Source: Gammaproteobacteria bacterium
Lineage (GTDB): Bacteria > Pseudomonadota > Gammaproteobacteria > Enterobacterales > Alteromonadaceae
DNA: 64,000 nucleotides
NCBI GenBank assembly: GCA_017302255.1
Contig: JAFLDV010000022.1
Span: forward strand, 1-64,000
Direction: 5' to 3'
The position numbers and the translations under genes were made by a program. The notes below the pieces were generated by a model. The model worked only from the letters and a program-made list of their open reading frames with translations. It was not told the DNA's origin and made no database searches. This document shows, piece by piece, positions 9,264 to 19,340 of this stretch (its first letter is position 1; each line of letters begins with the position of its first letter).

Positions 9264-11423
9264 TTAGCGAATAACGGTCATCTCTTTAACCAGATTGGTC
9301 GCGCCATCAACTTTTTCCATTTGCCATAACATATAGCGGCTATCCAAATGGATTGAACGATTTAATTTCACGTCATAATCAACATCGCCAAGCAAGCCTT
9401 CGACCACACCGTCAAACAGCAAACCGACTAATTCCGCTTGACCATTTAAGGTCGGTGAACCGGAATTACCGCCTGTGGTATCGACGTTACTTAAGAAGTT
9501 CACCGGCAAAGTATTGAGTTGCGGATGCAGATATCCGGCAAAGTCGGCCTTAGCAATGGCTTCTTGTTGCACCAATGGTGCATCAAATGGCTCTTCTTTG
9601 GTGATTTTGGCTTTCAGACCACCAATGGTGGTAAACGGCGTATTGTAGACACCATCCCGAGGTTGGTAGCCCTGCACTGTGCCGTATGTCACACGTAAAG
9701 TGCTGTTGGCATCGGCGTAGACTGGTTTACTGAGTGATTTGTTGTATTGGATGATGGCATCCATTACTTTTGGCAACACTTGCGATAAATAACCCAGCTG
9801 TTCTTTTTCTTCATCTTCCAACTTCATATCATCGGCAAACATGGTCACCGCGAACTGAATGGCTGGATCTTGGCTATTTTTGAAATCATCTGGTGTTTTG
9901 CCCAGCCAAGCTAAGCGTTCAATTTCATCTGATAAGGTCGATGCTTTATAGATTGATTCTAGTTTTGCGCGAACTGCCGCTTCGTCAAAGGTTTCACCTA
10001 AACCAAAATATTGATCAAAGGTCGCAATATGCTGTTGTGCAGGTAACGCGTGATATTTTTGCAAGAAATGCAGTGCTAGCTCCAAATCTACTGCCGGGTC
10101 ATAACTACGGCTCATGCGTTTTAATGCAGATTTTTGTCGATCTTCATCACGCACTTGGAAGCCACGCTCACGCTCTTCATCAGGTTTTTGTTGCTCGACT
10201 GACAACCGATATAAACGACGAGCGGTGCGGAACAATTGCACATTGGCAAAATAGCTCAGAACCATTTCCCTATCTTGCTGAGCAATGTCAGTTTTGATGA
10301 TTAGTTCCATCTCTTTAAAAACTGGCTGGTATTTCACTTTGCGCGCAGGATCTGCCTTGATCCAACGTTGTAACTCAGCGTAAAACTCGTCTTTGCGCTG
10401 CTGCAAATTGCCTTGTTGGTAACCGGCAATCATGCCATCGAAATTTTTAGCGTAGTTAGCAAGACCTGCCAAATTTGATTCATATTTCATCCGACTATCG
10501 CTACCTGCCGGTGCATGTTTTTCAATCAAGGCGATAGTTTGTTCGCGATAGGCTTTTTCTTGTGGCAGGCGCTGATTAAATTTGTTACGAACATCTTCAG
10601 CTAAATCATAACGACTTGTCCGGCCTGGATAGCCTAAAACCATAACGAAGTCGTTTTCCTGCACACCTTTGGCCGATACTTTTAAGAATGATGGCGGCAC
10701 AAACGGCACGTTTTCGGCGCTAAAATCCGCAGGTTTGCCATCTTTACCAACATAAGCTCGGAAAAACGAATAATCGCCAGTGTGGCGTGGCCACATCCAG
10801 TTATCGATATCACCGCCAAAATTACCGACAGACAGTGCTGGTGCGTGAACTAAGCGCACATCGCGGATCTCCATCTGTTTCATCAGGTAATATTCAAGAC
10901 CACCATGGAAGCTATAAACTTCACAACGATAGCCAGGGGTCGCTTCACATTCGGCAACGATTTGCTTGCGGACCTGTTCAATTTCGTCAAAACGCGCTTT
11001 ACCGCGCAGCTGCGGGGTTAATTCTTGCTGGATTTGGCGGGTGACATTGCTAACATTTTCAGTCAGCCACATTTTACTACCAGGTGCCGCAGGTAATTCT
11101 TGTTCCAAGGTCTTGGCTAAAAAGCCATTTTTCAGAATATTATTTTCCGGTGTGGAGTTGTGCGCGATGCTATTAAAAGCACAATGGTGATTGGTGACGG
11201 CTAAGCCCGAAGCCGATACAAATGACGCGGTACACCCACCTAAACTAATCACCGCGTTCATTGGAAATGCCGTTAAATTCGCGATGCTTGACGCTTCGAT
11301 GGCAAGACCTTTACTTTTTAACACGGCTTCTAACTCTGGCAGTTGATGCGGTTGCCACATCCCCTCATCGGCGACACCGGCAAAGCTTACCAACATACTT
11401 AATGCAATAATTTTTAATTTCAT
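9264..11423 (-). CDS. Periplasmic S46 family dipeptidyl-peptidase
   Basis: Serine exopeptidase that removes dipeptides from peptides in the periplasm. 719 residues from the ATG at 11423, which has AAGGA upstream and opens a signal peptide (MKLKIIALSMLVSFAGVADEG). An upstream in-frame start would add 38 non-signal residues. Family signatures: catalytic His in VTNHHCAF (about 79-80), the Asp region DIDNWMWPRHTGDYSF, and the serine in DTTGGNSGSPTLNG (about 654). Eleven residues after the GSP the sequence reads LLFDG. A Gly here is found in DPP7-type enzymes (aliphatic P1) whereas Arg marks Asp/Glu-specific DPP11, so DPP7-like specificity is inferred. Monocistronic. Confidence 0.92.
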   Translation of the reverse strand: MKLKIIALSMLVSFAGVADEGMWQPHQLPELEAVLKSKGLAIEASSIANLTAFPMNAVISLGGCTASFVSASGLAVTNHHCAFNSIAHNSTPENNILKNGFLAKTLEQELPAAPGSKMWLTENVSNVTRQIQQELTPQLRGKARFDEIEQVRKQIVAECEATPGYRCEVYSFHGGLEYYLMKQMEIRDVRLVHAPALSVGNFGGDIDNWMWPRHTGDYSFFRAYVGKDGKPADFSAENVPFVPPSFLKVSAKGVQENDFVMVLGYPGRTSRYDLAEDVRNKFNQRLPQEKAYREQTIALIEKHAPAGSDSRMKYESNLAGLANYAKNFDGMIAGYQQGNLQQRKDEFYAELQRWIKADPARKVKYQPVFKEMELIIKTDIAQQDREMVLSYFANVQLFRTARRLYRLSVEQQKPDEERERGFQVRDEDRQKSALKRMSRSYDPAVDLELALHFLQKYHALPAQQHIATFDQYFGLGETFDEAAVRAKLESIYKASTLSDEIERLAWLGKTPDDFKNSQDPAIQFAVTMFADDMKLEDEEKEQLGYLSQVLPKVMDAIIQYNKSLSKPVYADANSTLRVTYGTVQGYQPRDGVYNTPFTTIGGLKAKITKEEPFDAPLVQQEAIAKADFAGYLHPQLNTLPVNFLSNVDTTGGNSGSPTLNGQAELVGLLFDGVVEGLLGDVDYDVKLNRSIHLDSRYMLWQMEKVDGATNLVKEMTVIR

Positions 11424-11615
11424 CGGAAGATCCTTCCCAACACTGACTGAAAACGCACGCCCAGTTGCAACTGGCTGCTTGAAGATAGTGGCATTGTGCG
11501 ACAAATTACATGAAAAAACAGTCCCTTTGATCAACAAAAAATGCAGTTAACTTGAAAAACTGTGATCTATCCCCCAAATTAGCTCGAGTTGCCCGTATTA
11601 AGAGGATATTTTTGG

Positions 11616-12107
11616 ATGGAAAAGGCATTAGAAAAAATGATGTATGCCAGTCGTTGGATCATGGCTCCGGTTTATTTGGGCTTGAGTTTAGTGTTGATTG
11701 CACTTGGCATTAAGTTTTTCGTTGAAATAATTCATATTTTGCCACAGCTGTTTTCCATTAAAGAAGCTGATTTGATTTTGACCATTTTATCACTGGTTGA
11801 TTTAACCCTTGTCGGTGGCTTGGTCATCATGGTGATGTTTTCCGGTTATGAAAACTTTGTTAGTCAGTTAGATGTCGACGACTCCAATGAAAAATTAGGC
11901 TGGCTTGGCAAAGTCGACTCAAATAGCCTGAAAAATAAAGTCGCAGCTTCAATCGTTGCCATTTCATCTATTCACTTATTGAAAGTGTTTATGGATACGC
12001 CGAACATTCCTAACGATAAAATAATGTGGTATTTACTTATTCATATCACTTTTGTCATTTCAGCCTTTATCATGGGTTATTTAGATAAATTGACCAAAGA
12101 CAAGTGA
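11616..12107 (+). CDS. YqhA family (UPF0114) inner-membrane protein
   Basis: 163-residue protein with three to four hydrophobic segments. The N-terminus [20 protein letters not shown] and the motifs [24 protein letters not shown] and [10 protein letters not shown] are characteristic of the UPF0114/YqhA family, whose function is unknown. The ATG at 11616 has AGAGGA nine bases upstream. A TTG nine codons earlier lacks this. It is divergent from the S46 peptidase gene and about 95 bp ahead of the hybrid kinase on the same strand. Confidence 0.88.
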   Translation: MEKALEKMMYASRWIMAPVYLGLSLVLIALGIKFFVEIIHILPQLFSIKEADLILTILSLVDLTLVGGLVIMVMFSGYENFVSQLDVDDSNEKLGWLGKVDSNSLKNKVAASIVAISSIHLLKVFMDTPNIPNDKIMWYLLIHITFVISAFIMGYLDKLTKDK

Positions 12108-12201
12108 CAACCCCTTGCAATGATTGACCTCTAGCTGGTTGTCAGGTAGTTTTAGTTAATAATTAACCAATTCTCTGTAATTCCCGCAAAGAGGTTTCAG
12201 C

Positions 12202-15200
12202 GTGCAAGGATCCGCGGCTGGTGGTCGGCTATTGAGTCAGTTGATAAGATCAGCTTGCTTGTGCTTACTTATTTGTTTGTTCTCATGGCACCCTTCTGCG
12301 CAAGCGGTAGAGCATGGTCTACCGCTACTCAAAAACTTTAAACCCAAAGATTACAACGCTGGCACGCAAAACTGGGCTTTGCTTCAAGATAAAAATGGCT
12401 TGATTTACGCCGGTAATAACGTGGGCGTGCTTGAATTTGATGGTGTGCATTGGCGTGTATTTGCCACAACCAATCAGTCGGTCGTTCGATCTTTAGCACT
12501 TGGTGATGACAACCGGATTTATGTTGGGGCGAAAGGCGATTTGGGCTTTATCGACAAATCCCCTGCCAGCGGCCCAGTTTTTGTTTCATGGGCCGACCGT
12601 ATCCCTGCCGCCTACCGAAATTTCCAAGACATCCGGCAAACCTTTGTCACTGAAGACGGCGTATTATTTATCGCTCGTGCCTACATCTTTTTAATCAATG
12701 ACCGAGAGGTTCGCACTTGGTCGACCGACTCCGCATTCTTAAAAGCATTCCAAGTCAATGGCCGAATTCTGGTGAAAGAACAACACACTGGCTTGTTGGA
12801 ACTCAGCAATAATGAATTAAAGCTAGTGCCAGGGACTGAACCGCTTGCCGATAAAAGTATCTTCATCGCCGAACAATGGGAACCAGACAGTCTATTGCTC
12901 GGGAGTCGCGAAGCAGGTTTTTTCTTACTGAGTGCAGAAAAAATGACTGCTTGGGAATTACCAGCAGCAGCCCAATTAAACCAAGCCTTGATATATAGCA
13001 GCGTGCTATTGAGCGATGGCACCTTAGCCATTGGCACAGTGCGTGATGGCGTATTTTTGCTGAATAAATCAGGCCAAATTCAAGGTCATTTCAACAAAAC
13101 CTCTGGCATGCTCGACGACAACATTCGCGCCATGATGGAGGATCAGCAACACGGATTGTGGGTTGCCCTTGATCACGGTTTGGCCCGTGTTGAAGCCTCA
13201 TCGACTATTTCAATTTTTAACCACGTTATGGGGTTAAAAGGCAACGTGCTCTCGTTATATCGTCATTTGGGAACCTTGTATGTAGGGACTAGTTTAGGGA
13301 TCTTCGCGCTTGAAGCGAATGGTGCAGCCCCTGCATTTTTCCGTCAATTCCCGCAATTTAATAACCAAACATGGGATTTCATCAGTGTTGGCGAGAGAAT
13401 GTTAATTGCCAACAATAAAGGGGTTTTTCAATACCAAAACCAACAGATGGAACTAGTCCACGCAACTGAAGTGCCAGCAAAAGTGTTGCTGCGTTCGCAA
13501 CAGGATCCAAGTCTGGTTTGGGTTGGGTTGCAAATGGGTCTAACCCGGATCAAATTTGATGGTAAAACTTGGCAGCCACAAGCGGAAATCCGTGGGATCC
13601 AAGGCAATGTGAATAGCATCTTGGAAGATGCCGATGGCTCGCTGTGGTTGGGAACTTTAGCTAATGGGGTATACCATCTCACCTTCCGTCATGCCAACGA
13701 TATAGAGCCGATGGTTGAGCATTTTGGTGAAGCTCAGGGGTTACCAAGCGAAAACCGTAACTCGGTACATTTACTCAATAATAAGTTGGTACTCGCGACT
13801 GTCCGCGGCTTATATCATTTTAATCAAGGGTTACAGCGCTTCGAACCAGATCCAATTTTTAGCGCAGTGTTTCCTGAAGAGCCATGGATCCGCGCACCAA
13901 GCATCGACAGTCAAGGTCGTATTTGGATGCTGAACTGGGATAACCAAACTGGTGCTCGCCAAGCAGGAGCCGCAGAACCTTCAGCTGCAAATAAAACCGA
14001 TTATCGCTGGACGAGTGCTCCACTTTATCCGTTAGCAGATACACCGCTTGATGAAATTTTGGTCGAAAATGATGACATCGTTTGGTTCGGTGGTGCGGAG
14101 GGGATTTTTCGCTTTGACCCAACTAAGGTTTTACAGCAAGAACACGCTAATCCGCCATTGATCAGAAAAGTCAGCTCACGAGACAAACAGCTCCATTACA
14201 ATGGTGGTGCTTTATCACTGTTGCAGCTGGCATTTAGTCAAAACTCACTGCGTATCGAATATACGGTGCCACGTTATGGTCACCTAGATACTAACCAATT
14301 CCAAGCGCAGCTGGTCGGTTATGATGCAGATTGGTCGGATTGGCATAATGAGACTTATCAAGACTATACCAACCTAGAGCCTGGTCAGTATCAGTTCCTA
14401 TTACGCTACAAAAATGCTTATGGCCACGTCAGTGAAGCAATCCCGCTTCATCTCATCATTGCCGCCCCTTGGTATAAACAATGGTGGGCTTACACCCTAT
14501 ATGTACTGCTGGCTTTGTTGTTGATCCGACAGCTCATTAAGTTACGTCTGCGGCCAGTATTAAAGGAAAATAGTAAGCTAGAAGAACTGGTGCTAGAGCG
14601 CACCCGCCATCTCGAAGATACCATGCAAATGCTTGAGCAGGCGAAAACGCGGGCGGAAGCAGCAGCTATCGCTAAAAGTGAATTCTTAGCCAATATGAGC
14701 CATGAGATCCGCACGCCAATGAACGCGATCATTGGTTTCGCCCAGTTGGCACAAAATAGCGAAGTGTTCTCAGAGCAGCAGCTGTACTTAAGTAAAATCA
14801 GCTCTTCAAGCCGGATTTTGCTCAGTATCCTCAATGATATTTTGGACTTTTCTAAAGTTGAAGCTGGCAAGCTTGAACTCGAACAAGTGCGCTTCCGTTT
14901 AAGTGATACTCTGCAGCAAACCAAAGATTTGTTTATCGAGCAAGCACGGCAAAAACGCTTAGAGCTGCAATTTAGTGTTGACCCGAAAGTGCCGAGCTGG
15001 TTAATTGGCGACCCGCTGCGTTTAAGTCAGGTTTTGATCAACCTGCTAAGTAACGCGCTTAAATTTACTAATAGTGGCGGCGTTACCCTCACTGTTGATT
15101 TATCTGCGGCTTCCGCTACTAGTACTGGCCATCCAGAACTGTGGCTACAGTTCTCGGTCAAAGATACTGGCATCGGCTTGTCTCAAGAACAGTGCGACAA

Positions 15201-15810
15201 CCTATTCCAAGCATTTAGCCAAGCTGACAGCTCTACCAGCAGGAAATACGGTGGCACCGGTCTTGGTTTAAGCATTGCACAGCGTTTAGTGGTGCTGATG
15301 GGCGGTCAGATCCATGTCAGTAGTACGGTTAATGTTGGCAGTACCTTTAGTTTTAAAATTCGCTGTTATCAGGCGGAGGCGCCAACTGTGGCACAGACCA
15401 CATCGCCCTCGCCGACCAACCATCCAGAGCTTAAACCGGTCGAGAAAATCCGGGGTAAAATCTTAGTGGTCGAAGATAACGGTTACAATCAAACCTTGGC
15501 GCGAATCATCCTACAACATGCTGGATTTACTGTGGATATTGCGGCTGATGGCGAACAAGCATTGGCAATGGTTGCAGAACAGAATTATCAGTTAATTCTG
15601 ATGGATGTGCATATGCCTAAACTCGATGGTTATGAAGCAACTCGGGCGATCCGTGGTAACCCAGATACGGTGCAAATGCCGATCATTGCGTTGACAGCGC
15701 ATGTTACCGCCGATTTCCATCAAGAATGTTTAGCCAGTGGTATGAATGATTTCATTACCAAACCGTTCGATGCCAAAGTATTGATTAGTAAAGTCTTTGA
15801 ATGGGTTTAA
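12202..15810 (+). CDS. Reg_prop/Y_Y_Y hybrid sensor histidine kinase with receiver domain
   Basis: Large one-protein signalling device, 1202 residues. Visible order: signal/anchor (about 14-35, CLCLLICLFSWHPSAQA), two-component propeller repeats (about 45-650, with motifs such as DGSLWLGTLANGVYHL), a Y_Y_Y domain (about 690-755, ending YTNLEPGQYQFLLRYKN), one membrane helix (about 765-785), HisKA with MSHEIRTPMNAIIGFA (His about 834), HATPase (NLLSNALKFT, DTGIGL, GTGLGLS), then a receiver with LILMDVHMPKLDG (Asp about 1135) and Lys in ITKPFD. No DNA-binding domain follows, unlike Bacteroides HTCS proteins, so it must pass phosphate onward. GTG start with AGAGG upstream. Reg_prop sensors often bind sugars; the pectin locus begins 2 kb away, but a link is inference. 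Confidence 0.92.
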   Translation: MQGSAAGGRLLSQLIRSACLCLLICLFSWHPSAQAVEHGLPLLKNFKPKDYNAGTQNWALLQDKNGLIYAGNNVGVLEFDGVHWRVFATTNQSVVRSLALGDDNRIYVGAKGDLGFIDKSPASGPVFVSWADRIPAAYRNFQDIRQTFVTEDGVLFIARAYIFLINDREVRTWSTDSAFLKAFQVNGRILVKEQHTGLLELSNNELKLVPGTEPLADKSIFIAEQWEPDSLLLGSREAGFFLLSAEKMTAWELPAAAQLNQALIYSSVLLSDGTLAIGTVRDGVFLLNKSGQIQGHFNKTSGMLDDNIRAMMEDQQHGLWVALDHGLARVEASSTISIFNHVMGLKGNVLSLYRHLGTLYVGTSLGIFALEANGAAPAFFRQFPQFNNQTWDFISVGERMLIANNKGVFQYQNQQMELVHATEVPAKVLLRSQQDPSLVWVGLQMGLTRIKFDGKTWQPQAEIRGIQGNVNSILEDADGSLWLGTLANGVYHLTFRHANDIEPMVEHFGEAQGLPSENRNSVHLLNNKLVLATVRGLYHFNQGLQRFEPDPIFSAVFPEEPWIRAPSIDSQGRIWMLNWDNQTGARQAGAAEPSAANKTDYRWTSAPLYPLADTPLDEILVENDDIVWFGGAEGIFRFDPTKVLQQEHANPPLIRKVSSRDKQLHYNGGALSLLQLAFSQNSLRIEYTVPRYGHLDTNQFQAQLVGYDADWSDWHNETYQDYTNLEPGQYQFLLRYKNAYGHVSEAIPLHLIIAAPWYKQWWAYTLYVLLALLLIRQLIKLRLRPVLKENSKLEELVLERTRHLEDTMQMLEQAKTRAEAAAIAKSEFLANMSHEIRTPMNAIIGFAQLAQNSEVFSEQQLYLSKISSSSRILLSILNDILDFSKVEAGKLELEQVRFRLSDTLQQTKDLFIEQARQKRLELQFSVDPKVPSWLIGDPLRLSQVLINLLSNALKFTNSGGVTLTVDLSAASATSTGHPELWLQFSVKDTGIGLSQEQCDNLFQAFSQADSSTSRKYGGTGLGLSIAQRLVVLMGGQIHVSSTVNVGSTFSFKIRCYQAEAPTVAQTTSPSPTNHPELKPVEKIRGKILVVEDNGYNQTLARIILQHAGFTVDIAADGEQALAMVAEQNYQLILMDVHMPKLDGYEATRAIRGNPDTVQMPIIALTAHVTADFHQECLASGMNDFITKPFDAKVLISKVFEWV

Positions 15811-15848
15811 GCGAAGGCTCAACTGGCAAGGGCACAACATTTAAACTA

Positions 15849-15878
15849 GGTTGGCGCTTAATTGTCCTAGCGCCAACC
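15849..15878. repeat. Perfect 10-bp inverted repeat between convergent genes
   Basis: GGTTGGCGCT and AGCGCCAACC around a 10-nt loop, between the kinase and DUF445 stop codons. No T-run follows on either side, so it is a stable hairpin and possibly a weak terminator. Confidence 0.6.
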
Positions 15879-15912
15879 AGTCTGTTCGGCAAAAGCGTGT
15901 GATGTACCAAGC

Positions 15913-16632
15913 TTAGCCAATTTGCGCTTCGATTAGCACCGACACTAAACCAATCAATGCACCAAATACACCGCCCCACACCACTAACCAACCCAAGTGT
16001 TCGGCAATCAAGCGCTGCATTAATTCTTTAACTAACTGCGGGGTTAACTCGGCGAGCCGAGCTTCCACTAGGCTTGAGATTTGCTCCTGGATTTTTTGCT
16101 GCTGTTCTGCCGAATTTAATTGTTTACGCAGTTGCTCTTGGACCTCTGGACCTTCGGCTAAAGTGACTAAAGCCGATGACAAATTATCAATAAATGGTTG
16201 TTTTAACGGTAATAACATCTGGGCGCCGCCAAACATAGCCAGCATGCCACCCAGTGATGATTTTTGCACTGTATCTAACAGGGCATCAAAAGCTGGAGAC
16301 AAATCGATGCTAGCAATTACCGGTTTTAAATCGATAAGTGCTTCAGTACTTTTTGCATCAGTGGGTAGTAATCGCTTTAGATGCTGTTCGCTGAAAAACT
16401 GTTCCATGACCAATTGATGCAGCGCGAGTTTTAACGCTTCAAATCGCGCCGGGATAACGCCAGAGCCGTATAACAACGGCACTTTTTCAAACAACATATG
16501 GATGGCTAACCAGTTGGTAATAGCACCGGAAAAAGCAAATAACCCCATCATCCATAACCAATTTTGTTGAAAGAACCAGCCGACAGCCATCGCCAACAAC
16601 GACACTACATTTGTGATTGCACTTTTATTCAT
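15913..16632 (-). CDS. DUF445 family membrane protein
   Basis: 239 residues. Hydrophobic segments at about 5-45 and at the C-terminus (LGWLVVWGGVFGALIGLVSVLIEAQIG, here only in part diagnostic) flank a soluble helical middle rich in Gln/Glu with coiled-coil character (QLNSAEQQQKIQEQ). The ITNWLAIHMLFEKVPLLYGS stretch is typical of DUF445/YheB-like proteins, whose function is unknown. The ATG has GGAG five bases upstream. Single gene, convergent with the hybrid kinase. Confidence 0.85.
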   Translation of the reverse strand: MNKSAITNVVSLLAMAVGWFFQQNWLWMMGLFAFSGAITNWLAIHMLFEKVPLLYGSGVIPARFEALKLALHQLVMEQFFSEQHLKRLLPTDAKSTEALIDLKPVIASIDLSPAFDALLDTVQKSSLGGMLAMFGGAQMLLPLKQPFIDNLSSALVTLAEGPEVQEQLRKQLNSAEQQQKIQEQISSLVEARLAELTPQLVKELMQRLIAEHLGWLVVWGGVFGALIGLVSVLIEAQIG

Positions 16633-16839
16633 GAGGACTCCATATCATCTGCGCCTGCGGAAATTGGCGGTTTAAAAACTGGCGGCGATTTTAATCAGCA
16701 GCGGCGCAGGAATGCAACGCCAAGACTTATCGACACTAACAAATCGCGACTCGCTAAGCCATCTTAATCGCTTTGCCGATTTTACCGATTTGGCAAATTC
16801 GGGTATGATGCGCGCCTTTTCTGCCTCGGGACTTTGCCA

Positions 16840-17598
16840 ATGTCTACATCTGCGTTGTACACCGATTTGTCGCATTACTACGATTTAATGTGCCAAGACA
16901 TTGATTATAAAACGCAAACTCTTGGAGTAAGTCGGCTGCAGCAGTTTTTTGGCAATGGCGGTCAACGGCATCTCGATTTAGCCTGTGGCACGGGCCCACA
17001 CATCGCGCATTTTCTTACTGAGGGTTACCACTGTCATGGACTGGATTTAAACCAGCCGATGCTAGATTTGGCGAAACTACGTTGTCCAGCAGCTGAATTC
17101 TCCAAACAAAATATTTGCGATTTCTCCCTTGAGCAACCCGTTGATCTTATTACCTGTTTTCTATATTCACTGCATTACTGCGGAACCATCGCAAATTTGA
17201 CCAGTTGTATCATGCATGTCTATCAGGCGCTGGCAGATGGTGGCGTGTTTTGTTTTAACTCGGTTGATAAAACTTTCATCGATAACGGCTTATTAGTTCG
17301 ACATCAAACAATATACGAAGGCAGTTTATTTACCTTTGAATCCGGTTGGTTTTACCCAGGCGCTGGCGAGCAGCAGAAGCTGCGTTTACATATCGAGAAA
17401 AGCTGCAACGAAAATGCCGAAGCTTGGCATGATGAGCACCCGATGGTGGCGGTTAGTTTTACCGAACTGCAGGAACTACTGGCCCCGTATTTCGAAGTGC
17501 ACTTGCTTGAGCATGACTATGAAAAAATTGTGCCTTTGTCTGCCAATACAGGTAACGCACTGGTGGTTTGCATCAAACGTGATGCAGTCCAGAACTGA
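16840..17598 (+). CDS. Class I SAM-dependent methyltransferase
   Basis: 252 residues with the Rossmann motif HLDLACGTGPHIAHFL (about 45-60), motif II GLDLNQPMLDLAKLRC and motif IV DLITCFLYSLHYC. The C-terminal half has the pattern of the YqeM/BC-type group that carries a lid insertion after the Rossmann core. The substrate is not evident. The start is the ATG at 16840; a TTG two codons upstream is possible but neither has a strong ribosome site. It stands alone, followed by a strong terminator. Confidence 0.85.
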   Translation: MSTSALYTDLSHYYDLMCQDIDYKTQTLGVSRLQQFFGNGGQRHLDLACGTGPHIAHFLTEGYHCHGLDLNQPMLDLAKLRCPAAEFSKQNICDFSLEQPVDLITCFLYSLHYCGTIANLTSCIMHVYQALADGGVFCFNSVDKTFIDNGLLVRHQTIYEGSLFTFESGWFYPGAGEQQKLRLHIEKSCNENAEAWHDEHPMVAVSFTELQELLAPYFEVHLLEHDYEKIVPLSANTGNALVVCIKRDAVQN

Positions 17599-17631
17599 CT
17601 TCACCGAACTGATGTCACTGGGGCAAAGCGC

Positions 17632-17672
17632 AAAAAAATCCGCGTATCCTTCAAAGAACCGCGGATTTTTTT
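17632..17672. terminator. Bidirectional terminator between methyltransferase and gapN-type gene
   Basis: ATCCGCG (17638-17644) pairs with CGCGGAT (17660-17666), flanked by seven A on the left and eight T on the right, so it can end transcription from both sides, including the whole uronate run on the minus strand. Confidence 0.9.
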
Positions 17673-17696
17673 TAGCCGTTGCAACACAGGTATCGC

Positions 17697-19340
17697 TTAA
17701 AACAAAAAGTCGGTCGCCAAGAAAGTGGAATGGCGCTCTTTGATCATAGATTTCACCAAATCAATTTGCTGGGCGTTATGTTTGGCGGCAACCAGAGTCG
17801 GAATTGAAAACTGCAAAAGCGCATCTTCGACCGACAAAGTGCCTTCAGCCGAGTCTTTGCGGCCGGTAAACGGGAAACTATCCGGACTGCGCTGACATTG
17901 ACTATTGATATTGATGCGCCCGACTTGGTTAGCAAAAATATCAACCAAAGGCCCAATTGCCGCACTATCTTGGCCAAAAATACTCAGTTGCTGGCCAAAA
18001 TCGCTGTGAATAACATAATCAATCACCTCATCGATGCTGTCATAGGGCACAACAGGCACTAACGGACCGAATTGCTCTTCATGATAAAGCCGCATACTGG
18101 CATTAACCGGATATAACAATGCCGGCCGATACAAAGAGCCGATAAATTCACCGCCATGTGGGTTTTGCACGCTAGCGCCATGTACCAGCGCGTCTTGCAA
18201 TAAAGCATCCAAATGTTGAGTTTTATTCGGCTCAGGCAATGGCGTAATGTCTGCGCCTTGTTGCCAAGGCATGGCCACTTTTAACTGATTAATCCGTTCA
18301 ACACAAAGCTGATTAAAAGCATCAGCTTGGGCACGGGGCACCCAAATGATTTTAAGCGCGGTACAGCGCTGGCCATTAAAGGCCAAGGCGCCAGCAATCA
18401 CTTCTTTGGCTGTTGCTGCTAAATCCGCACAAGGCAACACAATGGCAGGGTTTTTCGCATCGAGGCCAAGCACGGCGCGCAGCCGATGCGGCTTTGGATG
18501 CAAACGTTTTAAATCGCTAGCGCCTTTGTTGGTGCCGATAAATGCAAACACATCGATTTTGCCGGAAGCCATCAACGCGCCAACAGTTTCGCGGCCGCGC
18601 CCATAAATCACATTGATAACTCCTGCAGGAAAACAGTCACGAAATGCGGCGAGCAGCGGCTCAATCAACAGCACACCGTACTTGGCAGGCTTAAAAATGA
18701 CGGTGTTACCCATGATTAGTGCCGGAATTAAGGTGGTGAAGGTTTCATTAAGTGGATAATTATATGGCCCCATACACAAGGCAACACCAACGGGTACGCG
18801 CCGGATCTTGCCCATCACGCCTTGCTCAATCACAAAATGGCTAGCTGCTCTATCTTGCTGCTTAAGTGCATGAATGGTGTCGCGAATGTAATCACAGGTG
18901 CGGTCAAATTCTTTAGCGGCATCTTGGGCATTTTTGCCAATTTCCCACATCAATAGCTGCACAACCTTGTCGCGCTGCTTAAGCATGGCGCTTAAGAACT
19001 GCTCAACATGATTAACCCGGTCAATCACCGACAAACAAGGCCACAAGCCGCGGCCTAAATCATATGCAGCAACCGCAGCATCCAGCGCAGTTAACGCGGC
19101 TGTTGCATCCAATAGCGGCGTCGCACCTAAGGTGATGGTTGAAAGCGTCGAACTATGCTCGTCGCGCAATTGCACTGGGCTTTCTACTGGCGCTAGCTCG
19201 CCTTGCCATTCTTTAAGCTCCCCCGCCACCAAATAATGACGCTGATTGATCGGCGCAGGTAATGGGAATTCACTAGCAATTTGCTGCGATGTCGGGAAAC
19301 ACAATGCTAAACCTTCTTGCACTAGCGCAGAATTGCTCAT
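17697..19340 (-). CDS. gapN: Aldehyde dehydrogenase, probable NADP-dependent (non-phosphorylating) glyceraldehyde-3-phosphate dehydrogenase
   Basis: Likely oxidises the glyceraldehyde 3-phosphate released by KDPG aldolase straight to 3-phosphoglycerate, yielding NADPH. 547 residues, longer than typical ALDHs. The cofactor/substrate region PVGVALCMGPYNYPLNETFT and the nucleophile FNGQRCTALK (Cys about 326) are present. The general-base Glu expected in an ELGGK stretch 34 residues before the Cys is Gly (292) in LGLDAKNP, with Asp at 294. It overlaps kdgK by ATGA, which places it as the last step of this operon. Substrate assignment rests on family resemblance plus context; the altered base is a real caveat. 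Confidence 0.72.
   Translation of the reverse strand: MSNSALVQEGLALCFPTSQQIASEFPLPAPINQRHYLVAGELKEWQGELAPVESPVQLRDEHSSTLSTITLGATPLLDATAALTALDAAVAAYDLGRGLWPCLSVIDRVNHVEQFLSAMLKQRDKVVQLLMWEIGKNAQDAAKEFDRTCDYIRDTIHALKQQDRAASHFVIEQGVMGKIRRVPVGVALCMGPYNYPLNETFTTLIPALIMGNTVIFKPAKYGVLLIEPLLAAFRDCFPAGVINVIYGRGRETVGALMASGKIDVFAFIGTNKGASDLKRLHPKPHRLRAVLGLDAKNPAIVLPCADLAATAKEVIAGALAFNGQRCTALKIIWVPRAQADAFNQLCVERINQLKVAMPWQQGADITPLPEPNKTQHLDALLQDALVHGASVQNPHGGEFIGSLYRPALLYPVNASMRLYHEEQFGPLVPVVPYDSIDEVIDYVIHSDFGQQLSIFGQDSAAIGPLVDIFANQVGRININSQCQRSPDSFPFTGRKDSAEGTLSVEDALLQFSIPTLVAAKHNAQQIDLVKSMIKERHSTFLATDFLF

Noticed and set aside
15241-15270. TGGCACCGGT resembling the CG-centred operator inside the hybrid kinase gene
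   Set aside because: It encodes the GGTGL part of the HATPase G2 motif and has no paired second site, so coding constraint explains it.
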